A stretch of DNA of 64,000 nt from Virgibacillus_F flavescens (GTDB taxonomy: Bacteria > Bacillota > Bacilli > Bacillales > Amphibacillaceae). Shown piece by piece: positions 45,522 through 54,291 of the stretch. Position 1 is the stretch's first letter. Each line of letters opens with the position of its first letter. Location of the stretch: NCBI RefSeq assembly GCF_050574275.1, contig NZ_CP192260.1:558001-622000 (forward strand), read 5' to 3'. A model generated the notes under the pieces. That model was not told the origin of the DNA, did not search any database, and saw nothing but the letters and a program-made list of their open reading frames with translations. The position numbers and the translations under genes are program-made.

Positions 45522-45590
45522 TTGCAAAACTCTGTTAAAGATTGTAAGAGTGAGTTACAGATTGTAAAAAAGAGTTTAAGGGAGACAACA
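45522..45590 (+). repeat. three tandem 20-bp repeats and terminus of the Tn7-like element
   Basis: TTGCAAAACTCTGTTAAAGA (45522-45541), TTGTAAGAGTGAGTTACAGA (45542-45561) and TTGTAAAAAAGAGTTTAAGG (45562-45581) abut exactly. Then GAGACAACA follows, so that read inward the end begins 5'-TGTTGTCTC. Tn7 ends also begin TGT with 8 bp before abutting TnsB sites of about 20 bp. These are therefore the likely TnsB sites. The end could also be placed at 45587. Confidence 0.65.
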
Positions 45591-45646
45591 ACTTACTACT
45601 TTTCAAAGTACTTTGTTAAAGTAATGAACAAACTTCATAAAAAGAC

Positions 45647-45686
45647 AAAAGCCAGTAATAGCATGAATGGGCTATTACTGGCTTTT
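45647..45686 (-). terminator. glmS terminator
   Basis: AAAAGCCAGTAATAGC and GCTATTACTGGCTTTT form a 16-bp stem 36 nt after the glmS stop codon. Confidence 0.88.
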
Positions 45687-45721
45687 GAGATCTTATTTAT
45701 TTCTAGTTTGTTTACAATTAC

Positions 45722-47524
45722 CTATTCCACCGTTACGCTTTTTGCCAAATTCCTTGGCTTATCAACGTCACAATCACGATGCAAGGCAGCGTAATAAGCT
45801 AATAGCTGTAATGGAACTACCGATGCAAGTGGAGTTAATAGTTCATGAACTTTTGGTAAGACAAATGCATCATCGTCTTGTTCAAGTCCACGCATACTTA
45901 CTACCAATGCATTAGCGCCACGTGAAACTACTTCCTGCACGTTGCTGCGGATTGGATAATTTACATCCTCTTGTGTTGCAAGTGCAATCACTGGAGTACC
46001 TTCTTCAATTAAAGCGATTGTGCCGTGCTTTAATTCTCCACCAGCAAATCCTTCAGCTTGAATATAGGAAATTTCTTTAAGTTTCAATGACCCTTCTAGA
46101 CAAACATAATAATCAACGCTACGTCCGATGAAGAATGCGTTACGTGTTGTTTCCAAATAATTTGTTGCAAGATCTTCAAATGTTTCCTTTTGGTCTGTCA
46201 GAACTTCCATTGCATTTGCAGCAATGGCCAGCTCTTGCATTGGATCAAAGTCGAGCGCAATTCCTTTTGCTCTAGCTGAATCAACCGCCAATATTGCAAG
46301 AACAGCGATTTGTGCTGTGTATGCTTTCGTTGATGCAACAGCAATCTCTGGTCCAGCATAAAGGTTTAATGTGTAATCTGCTTCACGAGAAAGGGTGGAT
46401 CCTGGCACGTTTGTAATCGTAAGTGCTTTATATCCCTTTTCTTTAATTCTTACTAATACCGATCTGCTGTCAGCTGTTTCTCCACTTTGTGAAATGAACA
46501 CAAATAATGGTTTTTCTGATAGTAACGGCATGTTATAGGAAAATTCACTTGCCACGTGAACTTCGACTGGAATGTTTGCTAATTTTTCAATGAAATGCTT
46601 TCCAACTAATCCTGCATGATAACTTGTTCCACATGCAATGATGTAGATACGGTCGCATTCTTTCATTGCTTCGCGTACATCGTTATCAAGCTTCAATTCG
46701 TTGTTTTCATCCTGATATTCTTTAATGATGCGACGCATAACAAATGGCTGCTCATCGATTTCTTTCAGCATGAAGTGTGGGTACGTACCTTTTTCGGTAT
46801 CACTTACATCAATCTGTGCTTTGAAAGGTTTACGCGTTACACCCGTACCATCAAGTTTTTGGATTTCAACGAAGTTGCGATTAACCAGAACTACTTCTTT
46901 GTCATGGATTTCAAGATACTGGTCTGTTTCTTTAAGGGTAGCCATTGCGTCACTTGCGACAACGTTAAATCCATCGCCTAAGCCAATCAATAATGGGCTT
47001 TTATTTTTTGCAACAAAGATGGTGTCTTCGTTTTCACGATCGATCAGTCCAAGTGCATAAGAACCCTTTAACAGGCTTACTGTTTCACGAAACGCTTTAG
47101 CCGTATCTTCATATTCTGCAAAAAGCTTCTCAACTAAGTGAACAATTACCTCTGTATCTGTCTCACTTACGAAATCAACATCTTGAAGATGGCTCTTCTT
47201 TAAGTCTTTATAATTCTCGATAACGCCATTATGGACGATTGTAAAGCGACCCGTTGTGCTTTGGTGTGGATGCGCATTTTCAACACTTGGCACCCCATGA
47301 GTTGCCCACCGTGTGTGGCCAATTCCCATTGTGGCATGTGTTGATGTATCTACACGATCCCGTAGTGCTGCAATTCGTCCTTTAACTTTAAAAAGATTCA
47401 TTCCATCATCATTCAGCATAGCAATTCCAGCGGAGTCATACCCGCGATATTCTAATTTTTCCAGTCCATTTAATAAGATTTCTTTTGTATCGTTCTGTCC
47501 AATATAACCTACTATTCCACACAT
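45722..47524 (-). CDS. glmS: glutamine-fructose-6-phosphate aminotransferase
   Basis: 600 residues. The N-terminal glutaminase domain begins MCGIVGYIG with catalytic Cys2 and has GHTRWATHG. Two SIS isomerase domains follow (CGTSYHAGLVGK, SQSGETADS), and the C-terminus ends LAKSVTVE. It makes glucosamine-6-phosphate for peptidoglycan. The conserved 3' coding end is the TnsD target in Tn7 systems. A glmS ribozyme lies upstream. GAGGAGG precedes ATG at 47524. Intact. Confidence 0.98.
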   Translation of the reverse strand: MCGIVGYIGQNDTKEILLNGLEKLEYRGYDSAGIAMLNDDGMNLFKVKGRIAALRDRVDTSTHATMGIGHTRWATHGVPSVENAHPHQSTTGRFTIVHNGVIENYKDLKKSHLQDVDFVSETDTEVIVHLVEKLFAEYEDTAKAFRETVSLLKGSYALGLIDRENEDTIFVAKNKSPLLIGLGDGFNVVASDAMATLKETDQYLEIHDKEVVLVNRNFVEIQKLDGTGVTRKPFKAQIDVSDTEKGTYPHFMLKEIDEQPFVMRRIIKEYQDENNELKLDNDVREAMKECDRIYIIACGTSYHAGLVGKHFIEKLANIPVEVHVASEFSYNMPLLSEKPLFVFISQSGETADSRSVLVRIKEKGYKALTITNVPGSTLSREADYTLNLYAGPEIAVASTKAYTAQIAVLAILAVDSARAKGIALDFDPMQELAIAANAMEVLTDQKETFEDLATNYLETTRNAFFIGRSVDYYVCLEGSLKLKEISYIQAEGFAGGELKHGTIALIEEGTPVIALATQEDVNYPIRSNVQEVVSRGANALVVSMRGLEQDDDAFVLPKVHELLTPLASVVPLQLLAYYAALHRDCDVDKPRNLAKSVTVE

Positions 47525-47639
47525 AATTGTGTATCCTCCTCGTACGGAAGGGGCAGCAACGACCTCTATATGTTAATTGGGGCGCTGTACTGCCCCTTTC
47601 TCGTGTTTTATTAATGGTTCGTTTCATCTCACTCTATCC

Positions 47640-47792
47640 ATTTGGGCAGCAAGTCACCTTGCTGGTTTATGAATAAAGCATAACGATTGAGATGTGCAAT
47701 CGGGAGGTATCCGCCGAAAAGATCGATAACCCTCCTCCTCGTCAACTATTCATTGTGAGCCGTCTCTGTGAATAGTTCAGGCGCTTTTGACA
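47640..47792 (-). ncRNA. glmS ribozyme: glmS ribozyme-riboswitch
   Basis: On the minus strand AAAGCGCCTGAACTATTC, the P2.1 partner AATAGTTGACGAGGAGG, GGTTATCGA and TTCGGCGGATACCTCCCG match the catalytic core; a further stem with AGCAAGGTGACTTGCTG follows. Glucosamine-6-phosphate triggers self-cleavage and lowers glmS mRNA. Confidence 0.95.
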
Positions 47793-47974
47793 CTATATAA
47801 CTTCGAATGCTCCTTTCTATTTTTGACTAAAGGTACTACTAAGTACACTATGTTATATAATAACCGATATCGAATTGTTTGGTCAATTATTATTTGCGAT
47901 TATTATTATAAGTGTATGTTCGTTCAAAATAAAACGTTCAATCATTGGGTTAATTAGATGATAGCAGTTTGAAA

Positions 47975-48016
47975 TAAAGAAAGCAGGCATACCATGTAAT
48001 TGGTTAACCTGCTTTC
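47975..48016 (-). terminator. terminator after S9 peptidase gene
   Basis: AAAGCAGGCATAC and GGTTAACCTGCTTTCTT form the stem, directly after the stop codon. Confidence 0.75.
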
Positions 48017-48021
48017 TTGTA

Positions 48022-49809
48022 CTACTTATGTTTATCTAAGAAATCAATCATCCTTGTGTAAGTGGTGATTTCATTTTCTTTTTTCTGAAAGCCGTGACCT
48101 TCATCTTCCAGCACCATATACTCCACGTCTCGTCCCTTTTCACGAAGCTTAGCAACAATCTGATCAGACTCTGCCTTCACAACTCGTGGATCCTTTGCCC
48201 CCTGAATAACTAGCATAGGCTTTGTCATGGAATCCAGATAGGTGACTGGAGAATCGCGGGTAAAACGTTCCTTGTCACGTTCAGGATCTCCTATCCAGCG
48301 ATCCATGATCGGCTTCCAATGCGGTGGCACAGAACTGACAAACGTGAACAAGTCAGATGGTCCGAAAATATCGACACACGCTTTAAAGTATTCAGGATGA
48401 CGTCCATGCAGTAATAGCGTCATATAACCGCCATAGCTGCCGCCAACAAGGAATAGTTTATCTCGATCGGTAATACCTTTTTCAAACAACCATTCGATTC
48501 CGGCTACACAATCAAGCCTTGGACCTTCTCCCCAATCCTGTTCAACCATCTTTACGAATTCTGCTCCATATCCAGTGCTGCCTCGGAAATTAGGGGCAAA
48601 TACATTGTAACCACGATTCAAGAAACATTGGAACATAGATCTGAATGTCTTTCTTTCTGCTGCTTGCGGACCACCGTGCGGCCAGAAAATAGTATGACCA
48701 TTAGCACGATCTGGATGCGCGTTAAACAGTAATGCTTCTATTTCCATGCCGTCAAAAGATTCATATGATACGACTTCCGGCTCAATCATTTCTTCCTGTT
48801 CAATACCTAATACAGTGTTGTTCGTTAATCTATTCCAGCTCAAGCCATCTTTAGATTGATAGATATTTGGCGGGACCGTAGCGCTGATACCTAATACGAA
48901 AAGGGAGCCTGATTTTGTAACATTCAACTGATTTATCACATCAATCGGCATTGTTAGCCTTTCTGTATTTTCGTTTTCCAAGTCCAAACGATATAATTCA
49001 TCTTTTACACCGTTTTCCAGAAGGACATAGAGTGCATGCTGATCTTTATTATACTTTAACGTTTTGACACTCATCTGATCAAAATTGTAAACAGCAGAAA
49101 ATTGTTTTGTCTGCAGATCAAATTTTGCTACATAGCTGTACTCACTCTCGTAATCAGTCGCGAAGTATATCGTATGATCGTCAGCAAATATCGGGTCAAA
49201 TGTAACATGAATCTTTTCAGGATCTGGAGTAAGGCTATATTCCTCCCCATCAGTTTTCACAAAACCTGCTACATATGTATTTGCAAAGGACTGGAGGTAT
49301 ACAAATCCCGCTTCGCTCTTCGATACAGCAGCAAGTTCAGTTAGCCCATCTTTCCCCGTATGGATTAGCTGATCAGTTTCATCATCTAAATTACGCACGT
49401 GTGTATTTAAAAACGAGTCATTTCCTTTAGATGTCATGTAGTACGCACGTTTTCCATCTTCACTTAAATGGGAAAGAAAAAACTTTTCATCTTCCTCTCC
49501 CGTGATAAGAGGCTGCGGCAGTCCTCCTTCTCCAGGCAATGCATAGATTTTCTGATTCTCATCACCATCCTGGTCAAAACCTGACAGGACAAAGCGATTA
49601 GCAGGATCAATTTGAATAAAGCTGCTTAACTGCTCCTGGTGCGCAAAAAGATACGGAAAGGTATCCGGTAAGTCCATCGCCCACAAATTCATCTTACCAT
49701 TTAGATTCGCATTAAAAATAAGGCGATTCTCATCCTCACTTACAGCAAAATTAGTAATGGCGTACACACGAAAAAATTGCTCCACACCTGGTTTCGGAAA
49801 ATTTATCAT
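48022..49809 (-). CDS. S9-family (prolyl oligopeptidase-type) peptidase
   Basis: 595 residues starting MINFPKPGVEQFF: an N-terminal beta-propeller-like region (to about residue 340) and a C-terminal alpha/beta-hydrolase domain. The nucleophile Ser is in GGSYGGYM, Asp in GAKDPRV and His in DEGHGF. Cytoplasmic, no signal peptide. ATG at 49809 was chosen because GGGGG ends 6 nt upstream, while the ATG at 49815 touches it. Substrate unknown; likely peptide or acylamino-acid release. Confidence 0.9.
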   Translation of the reverse strand: MINFPKPGVEQFFRVYAITNFAVSEDENRLIFNANLNGKMNLWAMDLPDTFPYLFAHQEQLSSFIQIDPANRFVLSGFDQDGDENQKIYALPGEGGLPQPLITGEEDEKFFLSHLSEDGKRAYYMTSKGNDSFLNTHVRNLDDETDQLIHTGKDGLTELAAVSKSEAGFVYLQSFANTYVAGFVKTDGEEYSLTPDPEKIHVTFDPIFADDHTIYFATDYESEYSYVAKFDLQTKQFSAVYNFDQMSVKTLKYNKDQHALYVLLENGVKDELYRLDLENENTERLTMPIDVINQLNVTKSGSLFVLGISATVPPNIYQSKDGLSWNRLTNNTVLGIEQEEMIEPEVVSYESFDGMEIEALLFNAHPDRANGHTIFWPHGGPQAAERKTFRSMFQCFLNRGYNVFAPNFRGSTGYGAEFVKMVEQDWGEGPRLDCVAGIEWLFEKGITDRDKLFLVGGSYGGYMTLLLHGRHPEYFKACVDIFGPSDLFTFVSSVPPHWKPIMDRWIGDPERDKERFTRDSPVTYLDSMTKPMLVIQGAKDPRVVKAESDQIVAKLREKGRDVEYMVLEDEGHGFQKKENEITTYTRMIDFLDKHK

Positions 49810-49921
49810 CTTCATCCCCCTAAAATATATTTTTCTATGATGTTTTACATACGCTGAAGTTAATTAGTAGTATATCTTATATTCTACTTATGCGGAAGGT
49901 AAAATATGAATATTTCATGGA

Positions 49922-50439
49922 GGCTTGTATTTAATGAAAACCCGACTGTAAATTCCCGTCCGTACTGTATTTCGGCTGTGGTGGACTGTATTTGGCCTGA
50001 TCTGGATTGTATTTCCTCCGCTTCGGCTTGTATTTAATGAAAGCCCGACTGTAAATTCCCGCTCGGACGGTATTTCGGCTGCGGTGGACTGTATTTGGCC
50101 TGATCTGGATTGTATTTCCTCCGCTTCGGCTTGTATTTAATGAAAGCCCGACTGTAAATTCCCGCTCGGACGGTATTTCGGCTGCGGTGGACTGTATTTG
50201 GCCTGATCTGGATTGTATTTCCTCCGCTTCGGCTTGTATTTAATGAAAACCCGACTGTAAATTCCCGCTCGGACGGTATTTCAGCTGCGGTGGACTGTAT
50301 TTGGCCTGATCTGGATTGTATTTCCTCCGCTTCGGCTTGTATTTAATGAAAACCCGACTGTAAGCTCCCGCCCGGACTGTATTTCGGCTGTGGTGGACTG
50401 TATTTGGCCTTATCTGGCATGTATTCTCCCCGCTTCGGC
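49922..50439. repeat. five tandem 103-bp repeats made of about 21-bp subunits
   Basis: Units begin at 49922, 50025, 50128, 50231 and 50334 (GGCTTGTATTTAATGAAA), with a sixth partial start at 50437. Each unit contains five YTGTATTT-type blocks (one is CTGTAAAT) at offsets 3, 24, 43, 64 and 85, so the subunit is about 20.6 bp, two helical turns. No believable gene lies here; long open stretches are caused by the repeat. Confidence 0.95.
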
Positions 50440-50481
50440 TGGTAGTGAACGAACTTCCAGCCAACACAAACCCCAAACTAA

Positions 50482-50512
50482 AAAAACTGCCCTCACAAAG
50501 AGAGCAGTTCCC
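50482..50512 (-). terminator. glmM terminator
   Basis: AACTGCCCTC-ACAAA-GAGAGCAGTT stem just after the glmM stop codon. Confidence 0.8.
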
Positions 50513-50519
50513 ATATCTA

Positions 50520-51863
50520 TTACTTCATTCCTAATAAATCATCAATTACAGCAACTACGCGGTCTGCGTAACGTTCACAGTCCTCTTTGGTTGGTGCTTC
50601 GACCATTACACGAACAAGTGGCTCAGTGCCTGATGGACGAACTAGTACACGTCCTTGACCATTCATTTCCTTCTCAACCTCATCAATTGAATCTAGAATT
50701 TTAGGATTGGTTAAGGCGCTTTTTTTATCTGTAACTCGAACGTTTTTCAGTACCTGTGGGAAAACTTCCATCTCAGAAGCTAATTCTGATAAAGGTTTGC
50801 CTGTTTCTTTTAAGACGTTTACGAGTTGTAATGCTGTTAATAATCCATCACCCGTTGTGATGTAATCAAGGAAGATAATGTGGCCGGATTGTTCTCCACC
50901 AAGGTTGTATCCGCCTTTACGCATTTCTTCCATGACATAACGATCTCCGACTGCCGTTTTATCACTGCGCATACCATTCTCTTCTAATGCTTTATAGAAT
51001 CCAAGGTTACTCATAACCGTTGATACAACCGTATTATGACGCAATACGCCTTTTCCGTTCATATATTTACCACAGATATACATGATTTGGTCACCGTCGA
51101 CTAGGTTTCCTTTTTCATCAACTGCAAGTACGCGATCTCCGTCTCCATCAAAAGCAAGTCCAATATCCGCACCTTTTTCTGCTACAAATGCCTGAAGCGT
51201 TTCCGGGTGTGTAGAGCCGACACCCTCATTTATGTTCAGCCCGTCTGGAGAGCTGCCAATTGTAAAAATATCAGCTTCCAGATCTGCAAACAAGTGAGAT
51301 GCAAGACTTGAAGTTGAACCATGTGCACAGTCTAATGCAATTTGCATTCCTTCGAATTCATTATCAACAGTTCCTTTTAAGAAAGAAATATATTTTTGAC
51401 CGCCTTCAAAGTAATCACTAACTTGTCCTACTTCATCCCCAACAGGACGAATGATCTGGTCTTCTCCGTCAATCAATTGTTCAATTTCCTCTTCTTGTGC
51501 ATCTGTTAATTTAAAACCATCTGGACCGAAAAACTTTATTCCATTGTCCTCAACCGGATTGTGTGAAGCAGAAATCATAACACCAGCCTCGGCTTTAGTT
51601 GCTTTTGTTAAATAGGCGACACCGGGTGTAGAAATGACTCCGAGACGCATAACTTCGGCCCCGATTGATAATAGTCCGGCAACTAGTGCACCTTCAAGCA
51701 TAGGTCCGGAAATTCTAGTATCCCGGCCAATCAATATCTTAGGTTTCTTCGTTTCTTTTGTTAAAACATATCCTCCAAAACGCCCAAGTTTAAATGCTAA
51801 TTCTGGTGTTAGTTCTGTATTTGCTACTCCCCGGACACCATCTGTACCAAAATATTTACCCAT
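50520..51863 (-). CDS. glmM: phosphoglucosamine mutase
   Basis: 447 residues with the phosphoserine loop MISASHNPVEDNG (near residue 100), metal loop AFDGDGDRVL (near 240), sugar loop GGEQSGH and phosphate-binding RPSGTEPLVRVM. Converts glucosamine-6-phosphate to glucosamine-1-phosphate, the step after GlmS. Last gene of cdaA-cdaR-glmM; GlmM also binds and restrains CdaA in Firmicutes. AAAGGAGATG precedes ATG at 51863. Confidence 0.98.
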   Translation of the reverse strand: MGKYFGTDGVRGVANTELTPELAFKLGRFGGYVLTKETKKPKILIGRDTRISGPMLEGALVAGLLSIGAEVMRLGVISTPGVAYLTKATKAEAGVMISASHNPVEDNGIKFFGPDGFKLTDAQEEEIEQLIDGEDQIIRPVGDEVGQVSDYFEGGQKYISFLKGTVDNEFEGMQIALDCAHGSTSSLASHLFADLEADIFTIGSSPDGLNINEGVGSTHPETLQAFVAEKGADIGLAFDGDGDRVLAVDEKGNLVDGDQIMYICGKYMNGKGVLRHNTVVSTVMSNLGFYKALEENGMRSDKTAVGDRYVMEEMRKGGYNLGGEQSGHIIFLDYITTGDGLLTALQLVNVLKETGKPLSELASEMEVFPQVLKNVRVTDKKSALTNPKILDSIDEVEKEMNGQGRVLVRPSGTEPLVRVMVEAPTKEDCERYADRVVAVIDDLLGMK

Positions 51864-51923
51864 GTATTACATCTCCTTTTAATTCCGTATATCCCGAATT
51901 TCATCTATTGTTTATGGAAAGAT

Positions 51924-53159
51924 CTACGTAATTTCAATTGTCACTTCTTTTACCTCTGGTACGACCTGTACATTTTCTGGTCCTTGAATAATTATCGGCA
52001 CTTGATGTTCGCCTTCTTCAAGACCTTCAACATCAGCTGTTAATTGAATGTCTTCCGCTGTTAAATCGCTTATGTCCTTTTCTGATCCAGCAACTGTTAC
52101 GCTCATCGTAGCGTCATCAGGTTCAATAAATGATACTTCTTGTCCATCATTTAAATTCTCCACATCTACTGTTATATCTTTAATGGTCCGTTTTCGTTCT
52201 AACTCAACCTTAACTTCAATAGTTTCCGTACTAGGAACACGTGCACCATCTGGCAAAGCAAGTTTTGCTTTGATAGTCTGTGACTCTGTAATATCGGATA
52301 AATTGATTTCTTCTGTAGAAACCTGTTCGATTGAATCCAGCACATCATTTGTAGCAAACACTTTCAGTTCCTCTACTGTTGAGCTTATAGAGGAAAGTGT
52401 ATAATCTTCAGGTAATTCGCCTGAAGTTTGGACTTCTACTGGAACGGTTTTGCTGGGATTCAACAATTCTGCTGAAACCACCACTGTCTTCGGTTCGATT
52501 ATAGAAACGTCCAGCTGGTTACCTTGGCTGTCATAGACGTTGACTGGCACCTCTCGACTATCAATCGATTGTTCCAGATTAGCTACATCCACAAAAACTT
52601 TTACAATAGCGATTCGATCAATCATTTCTTTTGAACTTATAATTGTTACTGTTTTTGGCTCAACTTCAGAGGACCCGATTTCATATCCGTCAGGAAGTTT
52701 ATTCGTATTTATAAAATCAATATTTACACTGAATTCTTCTGATGCCTTTTCTTCAATAACCACATCTATTTCTTTCGGTTCAATATAAACATCTAAATTG
52801 TTAGGTACATTAGAAGATTCGAGTTCAATTGTATGTTCCCCTGCGCCTAATCCTTCCAGATCAGCAGTTACTTTAAATCCTTGCTGTCGAACAGCAGGAA
52901 CCAGAACTCCTTGATTTCCCTGAAGCTGAACAGTTACAGTTTCAGGAACTCCACTAACTACATACTTGTCTTCATTAATTTGAAGGCCAAGTGGATAATT
53001 TTCAATCGTTTCAATGTCATCACCATCATTGCCCGGGAGTCTCGACTGGCTTTCAGACTGATTATCATTCACATCCAACGATACAAATACATACAGTAAA
53101 ACGGCAAACGCTAGTGAGATAATGCGAACAAACCATTTACTTTTAAACCATTTATCCAT
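51924..53159 (-). CDS. cdaR: CdaA regulator, YbbR-domain protein
   Basis: 411 residues: one N-terminal transmembrane helix (IISLAFAVLLYVFVSL) and four extracytoplasmic YbbR repeats rich in strands and in Val/Glu/Asp. It controls the diadenylate cyclase CdaA. It overlaps cdaA by 8 nt and is followed by glmM, the conserved order. Confidence 0.95.
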   Translation of the reverse strand: MDKWFKSKWFVRIISLAFAVLLYVFVSLDVNDNQSESQSRLPGNDGDDIETIENYPLGLQINEDKYVVSGVPETVTVQLQGNQGVLVPAVRQQGFKVTADLEGLGAGEHTIELESSNVPNNLDVYIEPKEIDVVIEEKASEEFSVNIDFINTNKLPDGYEIGSSEVEPKTVTIISSKEMIDRIAIVKVFVDVANLEQSIDSREVPVNVYDSQGNQLDVSIIEPKTVVVSAELLNPSKTVPVEVQTSGELPEDYTLSSISSTVEELKVFATNDVLDSIEQVSTEEINLSDITESQTIKAKLALPDGARVPSTETIEVKVELERKRTIKDITVDVENLNDGQEVSFIEPDDATMSVTVAGSEKDISDLTAEDIQLTADVEGLEEGEHQVPIIIQGPENVQVVPEVKEVTIEIT

Positions 53160-53985
53160 TCTTCTTCCCCCTCCATTTCCATGACTTAGATGCGTCAGGG
53201 GACTTCAGAGACAATGAAAGATTATTTTTCAGTAATTCTCTCAATTTTTCCAATGTTAAATCGCGATGCAATTCTCCATTTTTTGTACAAGATATACTTC
53301 CAGTTTCTTCAGAGACAATAATCGTCAGCGCATCGGTAACTTCACTAATTCCCATTGCGGCACGATGTCTCGTTCCAAGTTCCTTGGAAATAAAAGGACT
53401 TTCTGACAGCGGCAAATAACAAGCTGCCGCAACAATTTCTTCGCCTCGAATAATAACTGCTCCATCGTGAAGAGGAGTATTCGGTGTGAAAATATTTGTT
53501 AATAATTGATGTGTGAGCTTACCGGTAATAGGAATACCTGTTTCTGCATAGTCGCCAATTCCTGTTTCCCTTTCAATCGTGATCAGTGCACCAATGCGAC
53601 GTTTTGCCATATATCCGCATGAATGTATAAATGCTTCGATCGACTGTTCTAATATTTCTTCTTCTGATTTTGAATTTCTAGAGAATATGTTGCCACGCCC
53701 CAGCTGTTCCAAGGCACGTCTCAACTCTGGCTGAAATAAAATAATAATTACTACAAATCCCCATTGAATGGCATAATCCGTTAACCAGTAGATGGTTTGT
53801 AAATTAAAGACAACACTAATTATCCATACGAGCAGAATAACTACGATTCCTTTAAGTAACTGAATTGCTTTTGTACCGCGGATAAGCATAATCAGTTTAT
53901 ATAATAAGTACCAGACAAGAGTTATATCTACGCCGATACGCAAGAGGTCTAATAAGTCAAATCCCCCATCAAACATGTTGTTCAC
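53152..53985 (-). CDS. cdaA: diadenylate cyclase CdaA
   Basis: 277 residues: three N-terminal membrane helices, then a DisA_N cyclase domain with LHDGAVIIRG and GTRHRAAMG, the conserved DGA and RHR motifs. Makes c-di-AMP from two ATP. GTG start at 53985 behind AGAAGGATGT. Its product would act on the riboswitch upstream of the Trk/Ktr gene in this same window. Confidence 0.97.
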   Translation of the reverse strand: MNNMFDGGFDLLDLLRIGVDITLVWYLLYKLIMLIRGTKAIQLLKGIVVILLVWIISVVFNLQTIYWLTDYAIQWGFVVIIILFQPELRRALEQLGRGNIFSRNSKSEEEILEQSIEAFIHSCGYMAKRRIGALITIERETGIGDYAETGIPITGKLTHQLLTNIFTPNTPLHDGAVIIRGEEIVAAACYLPLSESPFISKELGTRHRAAMGISEVTDALTIIVSEETGSISCTKNGELHRDLTLEKLRELLKNNLSLSLKSPDASKSWKWRGKKNG

Positions 53986-54245
53986 ACATCCTTCTGTCCA
54001 TAGGTTCTCATGTTTTCTGTTTATGTAACGTTTATAATTATATCATATTCTACAGTTGTACATATTAGTAATAACGGTGTGATTTTATAACTCTACGATT
54101 AAGTTTTACTTATACCGGCATTAGCTCTAAACTTCTATACTTGCTTACATGCCCTAAACGAATCGTCATTATTTTTTACATTCTTTAATTTTAACATTTT
54201 CAGGAATCTATTCCCAGAAATATTCCTTATTGGAAGACCATAAAT

Positions 54246-54276
54246 AAAAGCCTTCTGAAAAACAGAAGACTTTTAA
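54246..54276 (-). terminator. terminator after rsiW
   Basis: AAAAGCCTTCTG-AAAAA-CAGAAGACTTTT hairpin. Confidence 0.85.
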
Positions 54277-54291
54277 ACTATAGTTATGCCT

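Larger units (their letters stand above)
1..45590. mobile_element. Tn7-like genomic island downstream of glmS (left end outside window)
   Basis: The block between the left edge and about 45,590 contains a tnsABCD operon, a tyrosine recombinase gene, plasmid-type replication and partition genes, defence genes and small repeats. It stops 131 bp beyond the glmS stop codon at a terminus with three tandem 20-bp repeats ending in ACA, the arrangement expected of a TnsB-bound Tn7-type end. The opposite end was not found, so the island extends beyond position 1 or is a stack of several elements. The tns genes lie some 36 kb from the glmS-proximal end, unlike Tn7 where tnsA sits beside that end; this favours a composite island. 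Boundaries are inferred. Confidence 0.6.
44933..45721. other. transposon end and glmS 3' flank
   Basis: No gene. On the plus strand this stretch is strongly pyrimidine-rich between about 45,060 and 45,440. It contains spaced and tandem copies of a TTGTAA-(4-6 nt)-GTTttACAGA motif, a terminator at 45437-45480, the presumed terminus near 45590 and the glmS terminator at 45647-45686. Confidence 0.6.

Noticed and set aside
1..45590. CRISPR array or CRISPR-associated transposon.
   Set aside because: No array of regular direct repeats with spacers and no Cas effector was seen. The presence of a full-length TnsD favours protein-guided glmS targeting.
45296..45915. Several overlapping open frames on the plus strand between the transposon end and glmS.
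   Set aside because: They lie in pyrimidine-rich repeats or opposite glmS, have no ribosome binding sites, and are explained by the transposon end.
50240..50476. An open frame of 78 codons within the tandem repeats.
   Set aside because: It arises because the 103-bp unit lacks stops in that frame; no ribosome binding site and no protein-like composition.
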